A DNA stretch of 64,000 bases. Origin: Dryomyza anilis (Eukaryota > Arthropoda > Insecta > Diptera > Dryomyzidae). The stretch lies in assembly GCA_951804985.1 (NCBI GenBank), contig OX638130.1:6992791-7056790 (forward strand), read 5' to 3'. The number at the start of each line of letters is the position of its first letter. The stretch's first letter is position 1. Below are positions 1 through 12,328 of the stretch, piece by piece. The translations under genes were made by a program, and so were the position numbers. Below the pieces are notes generated by a model. It made no database searches. It was given only the letters and a program-made list of their open reading frames with translations, and had not been told where the DNA came from.

Positions 1-651
1 TTTGATATATGTACCCTGATAAGGATGCCTCATCCTATCCTGATTTCAAACATATAGGTTGATAAATGTTTCAAAAATGTTGGAAAAAAAATCAATAAAA
101 TGGGTATGCACTTCAAGACAACATTAATGACATTTTTCCTGAAATATTACAGGCAAATACTATGATAAATTATCAAAATATACAACAAACACAACAACAA
201 AAAAAAAAGGAAAAGTAAGGCCTACTCGACGCTACTTCAATTCAGAAGGGTATACAAGGCGTCAGCTCACTATTTGGACCTTTAATTAATTTAAGCCCTG
301 CTGCGATATATAATATACCCGGCACTTCTTCTACTGAATTGCGGACAATTCTTTTCCGACAATTCATTCCGGGACAATTCTTCCCGGATAATTCATCTCC
401 GACATAAATAATCCGAGAACAATTTTTTCCCGAGACAATTCTTCCAAAAATCATTCTTCGTGCGGGGTATAATTTTCCGGGGAAGAACTGTCTGGAGTAG
501 ATTTGTTTCGGGGAAGAATTGTGAACTATCCCCTACTTCAACTCAGTATATTTTGCAAGGCGTCAGACTATAATTGATGTGCGAACTGGTCGAAGCTTCT
601 ATTAGCCGATACTTGAATCCCAGGTTGGATTGTTGTGGGGTCATGATCATA
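1..651. other. AT-rich non-coding DNA with a degenerate ~15-bp repeat
   Basis: No credible gene is visible. From about 330 to 530 an imperfect repeat of about 14-16 bp (variants of CCCGGACAATTCTT) recurs roughly ten times. A similar CCCG-AATTCTT motif recurs at 39890-40010, so the two stretches may share an origin. Confidence 0.5.
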
Positions 652-1351
652 AAAAATTTTTCAACAGGAACGCTACAAAAGTAGAGCGACAGGGACAGCA
701 AACAACGCCATATTTCTTGTCGCTCTTTTAACATTTCTCTTCAGTAAGGTTTGCCATTTCATACCGCTTGACCACCAGAAGCGTCGTATGTTCGTAAATT
801 GGGCTGTGCCGTACTTCTTCCGTGATGATCAAGACCGGCACGTTACTGTGTTACCGTTCAATGAGAACCGAATATTTTTGGCCCCAATTGGATGATATGG
901 ACTTGGAGGACATGTGGTTCCAACAGGACGGAGCCACAAGCCACACAGCGCATGCCACAATCAATTTATTGGAAACCAAGTTGGGAGAACGTGTTATCTC
1001 ACGAAATGGTCCAGTCGATTGGCCGCCTCGGTCGTGCGATTTGACGCCGTTAGACTATTTCCTGTGGGGCTACGTCAAATCTATGGTCTATGCCAACGAT
1101 TGATGCACTTCGTACGAATATCGAACGTGAAATTGCAGCAGTATCGGCCGATTTATGCTTGAAAACCGTCGAAAATTGGGTTCAGCGTCTGGACTTCTGC
1201 AAGCGTGCCCGTGGTGGCCATGCAAAAGAAATCGAGTTCCATACATAATGGCATCGAACGTACTTTTACAGGAATAAAGAATTTCATTGATATCCAAAAC
1301 CGTTTTTTTTTTATTTAAGCGTTTATTTTGTACCGCTAAAAAAAAAACCTT
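652..1351 (+). mobile_element. Internally deleted mariner-like (DD41D-type) transposon
   Basis: About 700 bp, bounded by TA dinucleotides (650-651 and 1352-1353). The left arm (about 652-763) matches the arms of the MITE at 44474-44813, with the same run of 'aacaggaacgctacaaaag' type sequence. The right tip (1323-1351) is a degraded inverse of the same terminus. Between them lies a broken transposase. The N-terminal helix-turn-helix region and the stretch with the first catalytic Asp are missing, so the element cannot supply its own transposase. Confidence 0.75.
763..1248 (+). pseudogene. Mariner-type transposase remnant
   Basis: This is the C-terminal half of a Tc1/mariner superfamily DDE/D transposase. 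Visible blocks are a DHQKRRMFVNWA segment joined by an internal deletion to a PYFF-type segment, then WFQQDGATSHT (second catalytic Asp), then WPPRSCDLTPLDYFLWGY (third Asp), and a C-terminal RGGHAKEIEFHT ending at the stop at 1246-1248. By my count 41 residues separate the second and third Asp, as in DD41D families. There is a frame change upstream of about 822 and another near 1098. The first catalytic Asp and the DNA-binding domain are absent, so the protein is certainly inactive. Confidence 0.85.
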
Positions 1352-2488
1352 TATTTTGCAGGGCTGCAGGCATAGCAGGCAAAGGTAGGTAACAGAAGCA
1401 ATACGGGTGGATGAAAAATGGTAAGGACGGGCAGACCATTGTAGGCAATAGGCAGGGAACATAAATACATAAATTAAGAATTTTGTTTGTTGTAAACGAT
1501 AAATTGCGTCGATGATGTGTTGGTGAATTCGCATGCACAGAAAAAAAGTACATCATATTGATGAATTCCGTTCTTCAAATCATGATTCATTGTATTGAAG
1601 AGCCATTCGTAACATTAGTGGCTAACGCCATCAATGTTATGAATGCTATCATAAATATGAAGAACGCTTGGTAACTGCCGAAAAAGTGTTCTTCAATATG
1701 ATGAACTGTATGTGAAGAATACGTTTCATCATATTAATGAACCAAAATATAAAATACAACATATATGTTGTTCATATTGAAGAACGTTGTTCATTAAACC
1801 AAATTTCTATCAAAATATTTTTTTTTCGTTCATTTTTTGCCGTACTTCTCAGTTCTCAAGTAGTTCTTGTGTGTTATTTCTTATATAATGCTTGCTCGAC
1901 AAGCATAAATTAGTAAAATGTTTTATAATATATTTATTATAATTATAAATTTTTACTAATAAAAAGTTGTATATCCACAAAATATATTTTTGAAAAAAAT
2001 ATTTAAAAAATATTTAAAAATTTGTTTTTTAGAATTTTTATTTTCGAACAATTTTTATTTTCGAACAATTTTTTTTTTAATTTTTTTTTCGAAAATGTTT
2101 TTTTTTCGAACAATTTTTTTCGAAAATTTTTCGAGAATTTTTACGTTTTAAATACCAGCTCTTAGTTTAGAATCTTAAACTTTTTAACGATTTCTTAAAC
2201 CTTTTAATGATATTTTATGTGTATTTGTTTCTACAAAAAGGAAGATAAAATATATGTCAAAACATCATATTTAAAATGTGGTTTCCCCATTGTGGTACTC
2301 AATAAACTGCGGCGTTAAAAAGCTTTTAATGTTGTTTTTTTTTTGAATTAAATTTAGAGAAAAACTTTTCTTTTTGTCGGAAGCCAACGTAACAGACACT
2401 TATTAATTAATATATTAATTTATGGTCAGTATCCAACATTAATTTAAAAGAGATTTAAAAGAGAATTGCGTCGGAAATTGCAAAATGA
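1352..2488. other. AT-rich DNA with a hairpin-prone segment
   Basis: From about 1537 to 1800 variants of GTTCTTCAATATGATGAAC occur in both orientations (for example near 1690 and 1772), so the segment can fold back and may be an old MITE. The rest to 2488 is A/T homopolymer-rich sequence, with repeated 'ttcgaacaattttt' at 2040-2130. No gene is seen. Confidence 0.45.
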
Positions 2489-2749
2489 TATCGCCGTTGT
2501 AGAACGAAAAGTCACCATATACATTTTTATGAAAAACTTAAATTTCGAGTTTGTTGATTACTATTATAAAAAGTAATTGATGCATTTTTAAAGTTGAAAA
2601 ATCTATTGATAGATTTACATTTTCTTATCATGTGGTAAAAACAATTAAGATCATCGATTAAAAATTGCAAGATATATAAAGGTTCTTGTAAATGAATATT
2701 TGGCATTCTGAAAATGTATTTGTTGACTTTTTGTTCTACAACGACGATA
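2489..2749. mobile_element. MITE-A copy 1 (TATCGTCGTTG family)
   Basis: A 261-bp near-palindromic element. It starts TATCGCCGTTGTAGAACG and ends with the inverse complement CTACAACGACGATA, next to TA. The same termini and internal sequence recur at 13661-13873 and 58020-58278. It encodes nothing. The TA flanks suggest Tc1/mariner-type mobilisation. Confidence 0.85.
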
Positions 2750-2931
2750 TAAACATCCATATTTTCATTTGAGAACTTGACAACATCTCTACAAATACCC
2801 TTTCTTTTATTTTCTACTTTAAATACGAAATTAATGAAAAATCATTGAAAAACTGATTTCATTGATATCACTAGACAACAAATGAAGACCTTTCTTAATT
2901 ATCAACGATCTTAGTTTGATTTTCCGATGGA

Positions 2932-4061
2932 TCTTAAGATTCTAATCACTACCTCATTCTCAGTTTTTTCAGATTGCCTCAAGTTTTTGAGTTATTACGT
3001 AATACAAATATATGAAAATTTTCGTGTTTTTCTACATTTTTTGTATTACAAAATTTTCCAGATTTGAGTTAACGATTCAATTTCTTTTATATTTTTCTGA
3101 AAACACTTCAACTAATATTTTTAAATAAACTTCATGAAATTCGAAATAAAATGACCAAAGTTATGACCAGTCCAACACTAGAAATATTAATTTTAAGGTG
3201 TACCTATTATTTATTGCATATATTATTTATATGAATATAATAATATAATAGTTTGGCGCTACAGTCCTGTACAGAACTTCGGCCTAGCTCTCTCACCATT
3301 TTGAGCTGTGCGTGTTATATTTGTACTCAAAGTGGTGGGACCTACAGTTTATTGCCGAATCCGAACGGCGGGTGAGAGCTTTTTCATAGGCAATGGTTTT
3401 ACTCTCGTAGGTTTGCCATTTACTGACGAGAGGTAGCGCGGTATAGAAAAATGTTTCTATGAAAAGATGTTGTTAGCCCCAGTCCAGGCTTGAACCGGGG
3501 ACCTTTCGACTCGTAGTCCAACGCACTAACCACTGAGCTACCGCGGCTATATGAAACTAGATCGATAATTCTATGATATTTACCTGTTTATGTTCATATC
3601 GAACAAAAAAAGGTATATTGTTCAATCGAATTTGTGAATTTCACTTTAATCTGAGGATTTAAAGAGTGATTTGCAAAAACAAAATAAGAGGAAGTATAGA
3701 ATTATAGATCAAGTTTGACATAAAATATGAACTTTCATTTAATTATGAAAATCATACAAGTTATGCAATAAATAATAGTTACAACTTAAAATTCAAATTT
3801 TTTTGCGTTTGAGTGTTAATAACTTAGATCAGATCAATCCGAATTTCATGTGGTTTATTTCAAAATATTAGCTAAAGTATTCAAAATGGAACACAAGAGA
3901 AATGTGATCGAAAACTTAAATCTGTAAAAAGTTATAGTCCAAAATATGTTGAAAAAACACGAGAATTGCCATATTTTTCTTTTACGTAATTACTAAAAAA
4001 CTTGAGCCAATCTGAAAAATCTGAGTATGAGGCAGTGATAAGAATCTTGACGTCTCCCTGA
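2932..4061. mobile_element. Foldback element with a SINE in its centre
   Basis: The arm at about 2932-3180 is an inverse copy of the arm at about 3830-4061. Matching blocks run in order on both arms: 'aagattct-atcactacctca', 'ttttcagattg-ctcaag', 'acgtaat' and 'catgaaattcg'. The arms are about 250 bp and moderately diverged. The SINE at 3236-3547 sits close to the axis of symmetry. No coding sequence is seen. Confidence 0.65.
3236..3547 (-). mobile_element. tRNA-derived SINE, copy 1
   Basis: On the minus strand it begins GCCGCGGTAGCTCAGTGG (box A, tRNA-like head) and has the box B sequence GGTTCAAGCC. A body of about 200 bp follows, ending in GCGCCAAACTATTATATT-like A/T repeats. A perfect 8-bp duplication TATATGAA flanks it (3228-3235 and 3548-3555). 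The head is tRNA-like, but the copy number, tail and flanking duplications show a retroposon rather than a tRNA gene. Confidence 0.9.
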
Positions 4062-4096
4062 CTATGCAGTCAAAATCAGCAGCCTCAAATTATATG

Positions 4097-4996
4097 CACA
4101 CAGAAAAATCCTCTTTTGGCATGAGGTTAATTGAACCAACGTTTCAGTGTTACAACCGAAATACATTTGTTCTAACCTCATGTCATTAAAATGAACGTAC
4201 CATTTTTTACTTTAACCGATTAGTTAGTCCGCGCAACTGCACGTTCGGTTGTGGTAACCTCATGATTGCATTTTTCATTCTGCCAAAATTTGACGTTTGT
4301 GCATTTGTTATGGCAACTGAGTACGTTGTTGTATCAACAAAATAAATAACAAACGGCAACCTCATGTCTATCAGCAGTTCGGTTGTCAGTTACGTGCCAA
4401 AAATTATGGATATATGCAGAAATAAATAAACGTCAAAAATTTTAACAAGTGGTAAACAATTGGAAATTCATTAATTAAGTAAAAATGCGAAATTATATAT
4501 GAATATTAATAAAATAATGTATGAATTAAATCTATATTGCTGTTTAGCTAGTGAAATATAATAAAAATATGTGACCATATGTGGCATTATAAATAGTTTT
4601 TTATTTTGTTTAATTATGATGAAATAAAATATTAAATTTGTCTTCATACTGTTTTTATTTTTCAGGGAACAAGAATTAATAATCAAATCAAAAATACATA
4701 TAAAAAAATTTACTTAAATAAGTTTTCAATATAAAAAAATATTCTTAAAATAAAATTGGAGGTTTCGGCAGGCTTTCTGATTTGGAGGTTTAAATAACCT
4801 CATGCTTGCTGAATAGGTGGTTGGCACAACCTCATGCTTGCTGAATAGTAGGTTGGCACAACCTCACGCTTGCTGACAAGGAGGTTGGCACAATCTTATC
4901 TTGGTTATACCAACCTACTAATCAGCAAGTTTCCGTAACTGAATAATTCGGTAGGGCAATTTAATTGGTTGCCGCAACAAATTAGTTTTCTGTGTG
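4097..4996. mobile_element. Non-autonomous TIR element with CACACAGAAAA ends
   Basis: A 900-bp segment that opens CACACAGAAAA and closes TTTTCTGTGTG, an 11-bp inverted match. The interior is rich in short variants of 'aggttg-cacaacctcat' in both orientations, consistent with a foldback element. No transposase is seen and I could not define a target duplication. Confidence 0.6.
4797..4893 (+). repeat. 32-bp tandem repeat, three units
   Basis: Three head-to-tail 32-bp units, each of the form ACCTCATGCTTGCTGAATAG plus 12 more bases, inside the TIR element at 4097-4996. The third unit carries several substitutions. Confidence 0.85.
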
Positions 4997-6053
4997 AAGA
5001 ATTGATTTATGGGATGTCCACGGCAAATTTTTTTCTCGTTTTGTTTAGTAATAAAAAATACTAAATTCCCAGCCATTAAAATACTTCTGATTAATGAGTT
5101 TTCTACTCATATTAATTGTTTGTCCATGTTTTTTTTAGTCAATATCTACTAATGTTCAACATTTGAGGCTTTTGTTCACCAAGCATTCGATTTAGTTCCA
5201 CAGTGCGCCTTACACTTTCTTCTCTATGCTGCCTTTTCCCTTTTTTTTGTTGCTAAATTAAATTTCTCTGCTAAAATATATCCGCACGTTCTTGCACACG
5301 ACAACAATTTTGAAAATTACATAAATAACAGCGTTTTGTACAAATTCAGAAAACTTAAAAATAATATCAGAAAAATACCAGACAAAAATATAGTCAATAA
5401 ACGCGCGCATAATTTTAAAATGGCGACGGCTTACTTTGAGAAATAAAGTCATTCTTTGAAAACCTAGAATATTTTGCATCTTTAATTATACCATGGGGGT
5501 TTAAGAAGTCACATGCACAACCACCTGCAGAATACATCTACATATGTAATAAATAAATATAATAAAAACCCACCATCCAACATTTACAAAAAGTCGTAGC
5601 AGCCACTCTCACATGTGAACATGTAGTACCCAACGAAGACTGAAGTCTACATTTGACAGATGGCATGTGGTAATCGCATTTACTTGTCAGAATATGACAG
5701 TCGCTTTTTTTATTTCTTTTTCCATAGCTTTATAAAATTATAAAAGCATGTAAAGCTGTTGGTTTTAAGTAAAACTAAGGCATATGTGTGGGAAGAATGA
5801 ATAAAGAAATGAAAATTGCAGAGACAAGATAATAAATTTACGCACAAAAAGACACACAACGACTTGTATTAAATCTTAATATTACAATTTATGTTTAAAT
5901 TATGTTTGTGATAAGGAATTTGCATTTTTAAAAAATCATATTGCAGTTTTTGATCAATCATATTGCAGTTTTGTTTCACACTGCGATCGAATTAATTTCA
6001 ATAAAAAAGTATATGATATTTTTAAACAAACGTTTTTGAATTCGATGTCTCAG
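4997..6053. other. AT-rich DNA, no gene recognised
   Basis: Short open frames here (for example minus 5258-5479) have no recognisable domain and AT-driven composition. Nothing further is supported. Confidence 0.4.
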
Positions 6054-6389
6054 CAGAGAGTATATATTTGATATAGAGTTTCGCTGCCACTTTTGTCAAT
6101 TAAATTCAAGCATTGGTTATGTGGAAATTGAAACGAAAATGTTGTCAAATCAATATTCTGATGTTTTCTGCCACATTTTTGGCCAGAAAAATAATTGAAA
6201 TTTATAAGGAGTTGGATTGCAATATATCTTGGTAAGTTTGGTTGCAAATTATCCACGGACTGATCCAGTTTTGTGCACTGTTTTCCTCTGTTAACTTCAA
6301 TCTGTAAAATCCCATTCCACATAACCAATGTTTTCGGCAGCGACGCCAGCAAACTCGGAAGGAATCTCTATTAAAAATTTATACTCTCT
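6054..6389. mobile_element. Short TIR element with CAGAGAGTATA ends
   Basis: Starts CAGAGAGTATATAT and ends with the inverse (ATACTCTCTG at about 6380-6389). Internal arms also match: 'gagtttcgctgcc' near 6077 pairs with 'ggcagcgacgccagcaaactc' near 6336. The tip equals that of the element at 45487-47063, so the two may share a transposase source. Confidence 0.55.
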
Positions 6390-6534
6390 GGTCTCAGTAC
6401 AAACATTTATTTTCAATTCGTTTACTTTGTTTTGAAAGAGTAGAATTCGTTTGGAAAACAATATTTATTAATATAATTTTTTATGAAATTCGATCGGAAT
6501 TCGATTGATAGATAGAACATGGCATATGACATAT

Positions 6535-8040
6535 CTGTCATGCCAAAGGGACGGATGTGCAGTTTTAAAAATGTTGGGAAATCAAATTTTAAAGTTTGAA
6601 GTGTTTTAAAAATTATTAAAATTTTGTTTTTTTTTTTAATTTTTCTCTTAGTTTGGTTTATTTATCAATTTATATAAAGTATATCAAATATTTTTTGATT
6701 TGGAAATTTTTCTGAATTTTAAATACGGATTTTGTTAGGTCATACCCTGACCAAAACACAATTATTTTTGTTTTTATACTATAAATTTTATTAGCGCAAG
6801 ATAGTAAGGTAGATAAAGGCAATAATTGTTTGTTTTTAAATTATCGATTGCCATTTGTTATATGCAGGAAAAATGTTTGGCAAAAAATGTCATGCCAAAA
6901 GGGCGAATCTTTTCGTTTTTTTGCTATAACTCTTTAATGGTACATGATAAAATAGTAATGTAAAGGCATTTATTGTTTGTTTCAAAAGCACCTGTCGATC
7001 TGCATCATTAATTAAAAATATTTTGCTAAACATTAATTTATAATAATATATAATAGTTTGGCGCTACAGTCCTGTACAGAACTTCGGCCGAGCTCTCTCA
7101 CCATTTTGAGGTGTGCGTGTTATATTTGTACTCAAAGTGGTGGGACCTACAGTTTATTGCCGAATCCGAACGGCGGGTGAGAGCTTTTCATAGGCAATGG
7201 TTTTACTCTCGTAGGTTTGCCATTTACTGACGAGAGGTAGCGCGGTATAGAAAATGTTTCTATGAAAAGATGTTGTTAGCCCCAGTCCAGGCTTGAACCG
7301 GGGACCTTTCGACTCGCAGTCCAACGCACTAACCACTGAGCTACCGCGGCTTAATTTGCCCTTTGTTATTTGCAGGAAAAAATGTTTGGCAAAATATTTT
7401 TAAATAATGATGCCAATCGATAGGTGCTTTAAAAACAAACAATTAATACCTCTGCACCACTATTTTCTCTTGCACCAATAAAAAATTATATCAAAAAACG
7501 AAGAAATTGGAAAAATTGAAAATCTTGTCATGCCGAAAGGGCGAATCTTTTGGTTTTTTTGCTATAACTCTTTAATGGTACAAGTTAAAATAGTGATGCA
7601 AAGGCAATTATTGTTTGTTTTCAAAGCATCTATCGATCTGCATCATTAATTAAAAAAATGCCAAACATTTTTTTTCTTGCAAATAACAAATTGCAAATTA
7701 ATGTTTTGCAAAATATTTTTAATTAATGATGCAGATCGATAGGTGCTTTAAAACCAAATAATAAATGCCTTTACACTATTATTTTATCTTATATCAATAA
7801 AAAGTTATGGCGAAAAAACGAAAATATTCGCCCTTTTGGCATGACAAGATTTTCAATTTTTCAAATTCGCCCTTTTGTTTTTGTCTTTTGTGGCTAGAAA
7901 TGTCCAACAAAATGACACGCGATTTTGGCACAGCATACTTGAGGATAAACTACATTCAAAAATGTAAAAAATTGCAAATATCAAAAATTACACATTCGCC
8001 CCTTTTGCGTGATAGTGACGATATCACCGTAATACAAAAA
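6535..8040. mobile_element. 1.5-kb non-autonomous TIR element, copy 1
   Basis: Built from inverted and direct copies of blocks such as 'gccaaaagggcgaatcttt', 'gataggtgcttt' and 'attaattaaaaatattttg'. The outer ends are inverse (near 6535 'gtcatgccaaag', near 8020 'gtgatagtgac'). It matches the element at 45487-47063 almost throughout. A SINE (7040-7350) interrupts it. The outermost tip present in the other copy is not evident here. No coding capacity is seen. Confidence 0.75.
7040..7350 (-). mobile_element. tRNA-derived SINE, copy 2 (nested)
   Basis: Minus-strand head GCCGCGGTAGCTCAGTGG with box B GGTTCAAGCC. A perfect 7-bp duplication TTAATTT flanks it (7033-7039 and 7351-7357). The related element near 45860 has an uninterrupted CATTAATTTGCC at the matching site, so the pre-insertion state is visible in the same window. 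Confidence 0.93.
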
Positions 8041-8934
8041 TCGAAATAAAAAAAATGGTAAATGAAACTAAACATAGTTCACAGCATGGCTTTTAAGCAA
8101 TGAAAGCATTCAACTTTTGAATGTTTAACAAACTTGTGTAGTCTTAAATGCCAAACTCTATTTAAATATTTCAATATGTAAATTTTCAGCTTGAATGCAT
8201 TTTAAACCATAACAAATATTACATCTTAATAAAAAGATGTCATAGCTTAAAACTTAGAGAATTCTAAAACAGTTACAAATGTATTAAATTGATTTAAAAA
8301 TCACATAAAATTCTAACCTTAATAACTAAATTAAAGTTTGGTTGTCATATAAATAATACCCAATTACTTTGCTTTATTTGTCCACAAGGTTTGTCCACCG
8401 CTCTCAAAAAAGCACTTAAAATAACATAAATGTAAATATTATTTATTTATAAAGAACACATTATGTGAATTGAAATCAAAAACTGTGAGAGGTATGTTCA
8501 AAGAACAGAAATACTAAAAGACAGATACAGCACACCTTAAACACCCATGCAGTAGAATAAAATTTTCAAATGCGAAAAATACAATTTTAAGAAAACAGCA
8601 AAAATAACGAAATACTGCATGTTTGGATGCCTTGAAAACACAAATTAAATTTATTGTGCCACATATACAAAATTTATAAATGCAATTTTTGCAAAAAAAA
8701 CATAGAAACATAAATATGTATTTGGAAAAACAAATACGCACTGCAATACAAATGCATGAGAAATAAAGAAAAATACAATAAAAAAAAAATGACATAAAAA
8801 AATTAAAATTTCAAATTGTGTTGGAGCGAAAAATGACAAACTGACGTTTTGCAACATTTTTTATATTACAGCAAATATATAAACAAAAACACTCCAAGAA
8901 TTGTTAGTGAAACATTTAATTTATAGTGAAAAAT
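8041..8934. other. AT-rich DNA, no gene recognised
   Basis: Only short frames with low-complexity translations are present. A tract of A-rich sequence leads into the 19-bp array that starts near 8935. Confidence 0.4.
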
Positions 8935-10440
8935 GTATTTTTTTGTGAACAATTAAATTTTTAGTGAAAAATTGAATTTTTAGTGAAAAATTGAATTTTT
9001 AATGAAAAATTGAATTTTTAATGAAAAATTGAATTTTTAGTGAAAAATTGAATTTTTAGTGAAAAATTGAATTTTTAGTGAAAAATTGAATTTTTTAGTG
9101 AAAAATTGAATTTTTAGTGAAAAATTGAATTTTTAGTGAAAAATTGAATTTTTAGTGAAAAATTGAATTTTTAGTGAAAAATTGAATTTTTAGTGAAAAA
9201 TTGAATTTTTAGTGAAAAATTGAATTTTTAGTGAAAAATTGAATTTTAAGTGAAAAATTGAATTTTTAGTGAAAAATTGAATTTTTAGTGAAAAATTGAA
9301 TTTTTAGTGAAAAATTGAATTTTTAGTGAAAATTGAATTTTTAGTGAAAAATTGAATTTTTAGTGAAAAATTGAATTTTTAGTGAAAAATTGAATTTTTA
9401 GTGAAAAATTGAATTTTTAGTGAAAAATTGAATTTTTAGTGAAAAATTGAATTTTTAGTGAAAAATTGAATTTTTAGTGAAAAACTGAATTTTTAGAGTA
9501 AAATTGAATTTTTTGTGAAAAATTGAGTTTTTAGTGAAAAATTGAATTTTTTGTGAAAATTTGAATTTTTAGTGAAAAATTGAATTTTTAGTGAAAAATT
9601 GAATTTTTAGTGAAAAATTGAATTTTTAGTGAAAAATTGAATTTTTAGTGAAAAATTGAATTTTTAGTGAAAAATTGAATTTTTAGTCAGAAGTAGAATT
9701 TTTAGTGAAAAATTAAATTTTTTAGTGAAAATTTAAGTTTTTAGTACAAATTTGAATTTTTAGTGGAAATTTGAATTTTTAGTGAAAAATTGAATTTTTA
9801 GTGAAAATTTGATTTTTAGTGAAAAATTGAATTTTTAGTAAAACATTGAATATTTAGTGAAAAATTGGATTTTAAATTAAAAATTTAATTTTTAGTGAAA
9901 AATTGAATTTTTAGTGAAAAATTGAATTTTTAGTGAAAAATTGAATTTTTAGTGAAAAATTGAATTTTTAGTGAAAAATTGAATTTTTAGTGAAAAATTG
10001 AATTTTTAGTGAAAAATTGAATTTTTAATGAAAAATTGAATTTTTAGTGAAAAATTCCAATTTTAGTGAAAAACTGAATTTTAGTTAAAAATTAAATTTT
10101 TTTAGTGAAAAATTGAATTTTTAGTGAAATTTTGAATTTTTAGTGAAAGTTTCAATTTTTATTGATTTTAGTGAAAATTTGAATTTTTAGTAAACAATTG
10201 AATTTTTAGTAAACAATTTTTAGTGAAAAATTGAATTTTTAGTGAAAAATTGAATTTATAGTGAAAAATTGAATTTTTAGTGAACAATTGAATTTTTAGT
10301 GAAAAATTGGATTTTAAGTTAAAAATTTATTTTATAGTGTAAATTTGAATTTTTAGTGAAAATTTGAATTATTATTGATTTTAGTGAAAATTTGAATTTT
10401 TATTGATTTTAGTAAAAATTTGAATTTTTAGTGAAATTTT
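8935..10440 (+). repeat. 19-bp minisatellite, array 1
   Basis: About 1.5 kb of tandem units of 19 bp, consensus AATTTTTAGTGAAAAATTG, close to 80 units. Units are nearly identical in the middle (9050-9480) and degrade towards both ends, as expected when unequal exchange homogenises the core. The unit contains a 15-bp near-palindrome, AAAAATT-G-AATTTTT. The same unit forms the array at 19530-20520. Confidence 0.95.
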
Positions 10441-10983
10441 TTTTTTTGCAGTGTACTCCGACATCATTTTTCAAACATATGCAAACTAACGCAATAATTT
10501 GTAAGACAGACAAACACCCAATTGCCAGCACATATATGTATTACACACACATGTCATATGTGTGACAGCAACAATTGCTATGCAACATCCTTCTACAGTG
10601 CTGCGCAACAATCACAAGCAATCTTAGAAATTTTATTACTGTCGCACGTACAATCGTCGACGTTTGCATATAGAGCTCTATGAATTTATTTCTGTGTTAT
10701 TTTATTTATTTTTTTTATTTTATTTGTGCAAATATTACATGCAGCATAACGTGCAACAGCAACACGCCGGCAGCTTAAAGCGGTAGACAGAGCAGCAACA
10801 ATTTGCTTTAATGGCGACAAACATACAGAAATGACAGAGTGACGTGACTAAAGTTTTTGAATTATAAATAAATTGACCAACTAATGGATCGAATGCATTG
10901 ATTGCTGACTAAAGAAAGCAAAAAGTGCATAGCATTTATACAGATTTTCATTAAATAAAGTCATTCGACTTTTTATTAAAATT
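10441..10983. other. Single-copy-looking DNA, no gene recognised
   Basis: More complex sequence than its surroundings, with CAACA-type runs typical of fly non-coding DNA. No open frame or RNA gene is supported. Confidence 0.4.
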
Positions 10984-12328
10984 ACTAGCTGGACCCGTGC
11001 ACAGCTTCGCCCTTGCTAAGTTTTTGTAATTGCAAAACTGTATCGTTTATAAAGTGTGGATACATTTACGCCCCCTTTTTCCCTTTTTAGTGTATGTCTA
11101 CGTCGCTATTATTACCGCCCACATTTAACGTAGTGCCATGCCCCTTTTTCCAATCCCACTCACATTCCACGTGACTATTAAAATGTTTAAAAATCCACTT
11201 TAAAAAATCACGGATTTTTGTTTTTTTAATTGAAGCCAATTTTTAAAGCGGTGATTAAATCTATTAGGTTCTAAAGAGTTGTCCTTTTATAAAGAAGACA
11301 TTCAAAACAAATTTGATCAGGCACTTACGCCGTTTCATTTTCTTGCCCATATGACTAATTCGGTGTATAGAAGAAAACGGCTTCCAGATCCGAGATCGGT
11401 GTTTTAAATATGAACATTGGTTTGGATTTTTATAACTCTACTCTTAGCATGTCAGAAGTTATAGCATTTTTAATGCTTTGATTATATGGAAGGTAGCCGT
11501 GTAGCCGCGGTAGTTCTGTGGTTAGTGCGTTGGACTGCGAGTCGAAAGGTCCCCGGTTCAAGCCTGGACTGGGGCTAACAACATCTTTTCATAGAAACAT
11601 TTTTCTATACCGTGCTACCTCTCGTCAGTAAATTGGCAAACCTACGAGAGTAAAACATTGCCTATGAAAAGCTCTTACCCGCCGTTCGGATTCGGCAATA
11701 AACTGTAGGTCCCACCACTTTGAGTACAAATATAACACGCACAGCTCAAAATGGTGAGAGAGCTCGGCCGAAGTCCTATACAGGACTGTAGCGCCAAACT
11801 ATTATTATTATTATATGGAAGGTGCCACGCCCCTTTTTCCAATCCCACCCACATTCTACGTGACGATTCTACTTTTTAATAAGAACCTTTGTTTCCCTTT
11901 TTATAACTCATATGTGGTCATAGGAACATATTTAAAGTTATGATGCCACGCCCCTTTATAAAATTCCGCCTACATTTAGTAAAAAGATAAACAACAACAA
12001 TATACATTACTGGGCCTAATTTCATGACTGTGGGTAATTTAATTACTCAGATATATTGAATTAAAAGTTCAGTTTTGTCACGCCCATTTTTGTACCTTTA
12101 GAGGCGAATTTCCAAAAATCCTTTCGTAGTGAGCCCTTTCGCCGGAAAATGAAATTCAGGTTCTTAGTATCAAATTTAGATTTTTTCGATTTTCCGACTT
12201 TTCCTTGTGGTTTTTCCACTCTTGCATTGACACGAACAAAATACAAAAAGAATCAGGAAAATCCGTTGGTTCGTTCTCCCGTCATGCTCTGACAAACACA
12301 GGACATTTCATTTTTATATAATTAGATT
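10984..12328 (+). mobile_element. Helentron/DINE-like non-autonomous element (inferred)
   Basis: Begins ACTAGCTGGACCCGTGC and ends in ACAGGACATTTCATTTTTA followed by a short AT tail. Internal blocks 'tgccacgcccctttttcc' and 'ccaatcccac-cacattc-acgtgac' are repeated. A related start (ACTAGCTGAACCC) occurs at 39065 and related internal blocks at 40970. The class assignment is by resemblance only; no Rep or helicase gene is present. A SINE is inserted at 11495-11809. Confidence 0.5.
11495..11809 (+). mobile_element. tRNA-derived SINE, copy 3
   Basis: The only full-length copy on the plus strand. The tRNA-like head starts near 11504 (GCCGCGG), box B is at about 11556, and the ATT-rich tail ends at 11809. 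A perfect 14-bp target duplication ATTATATGGAAGGT flanks it (11481-11494 and 11810-11823), the clearest evidence in the window for LINE-type retroposition. Confidence 0.95.

Noticed and set aside
3475..3547. Minus-strand tRNA gene
   Set aside because: Box A and B are present, but the same head is joined to a common body and tail in six copies with target duplications, so it is a SINE.
6050..6352. 100-codon minus-strand frame
   Set aside because: It lies within a short TIR element with matching ends at 6054 and 6389 and has no recognisable domain.
8935..10440. CRISPR-like array
   Set aside because: Regular 19-bp repeats with no unique spacers; a simple minisatellite in eukaryotic DNA.
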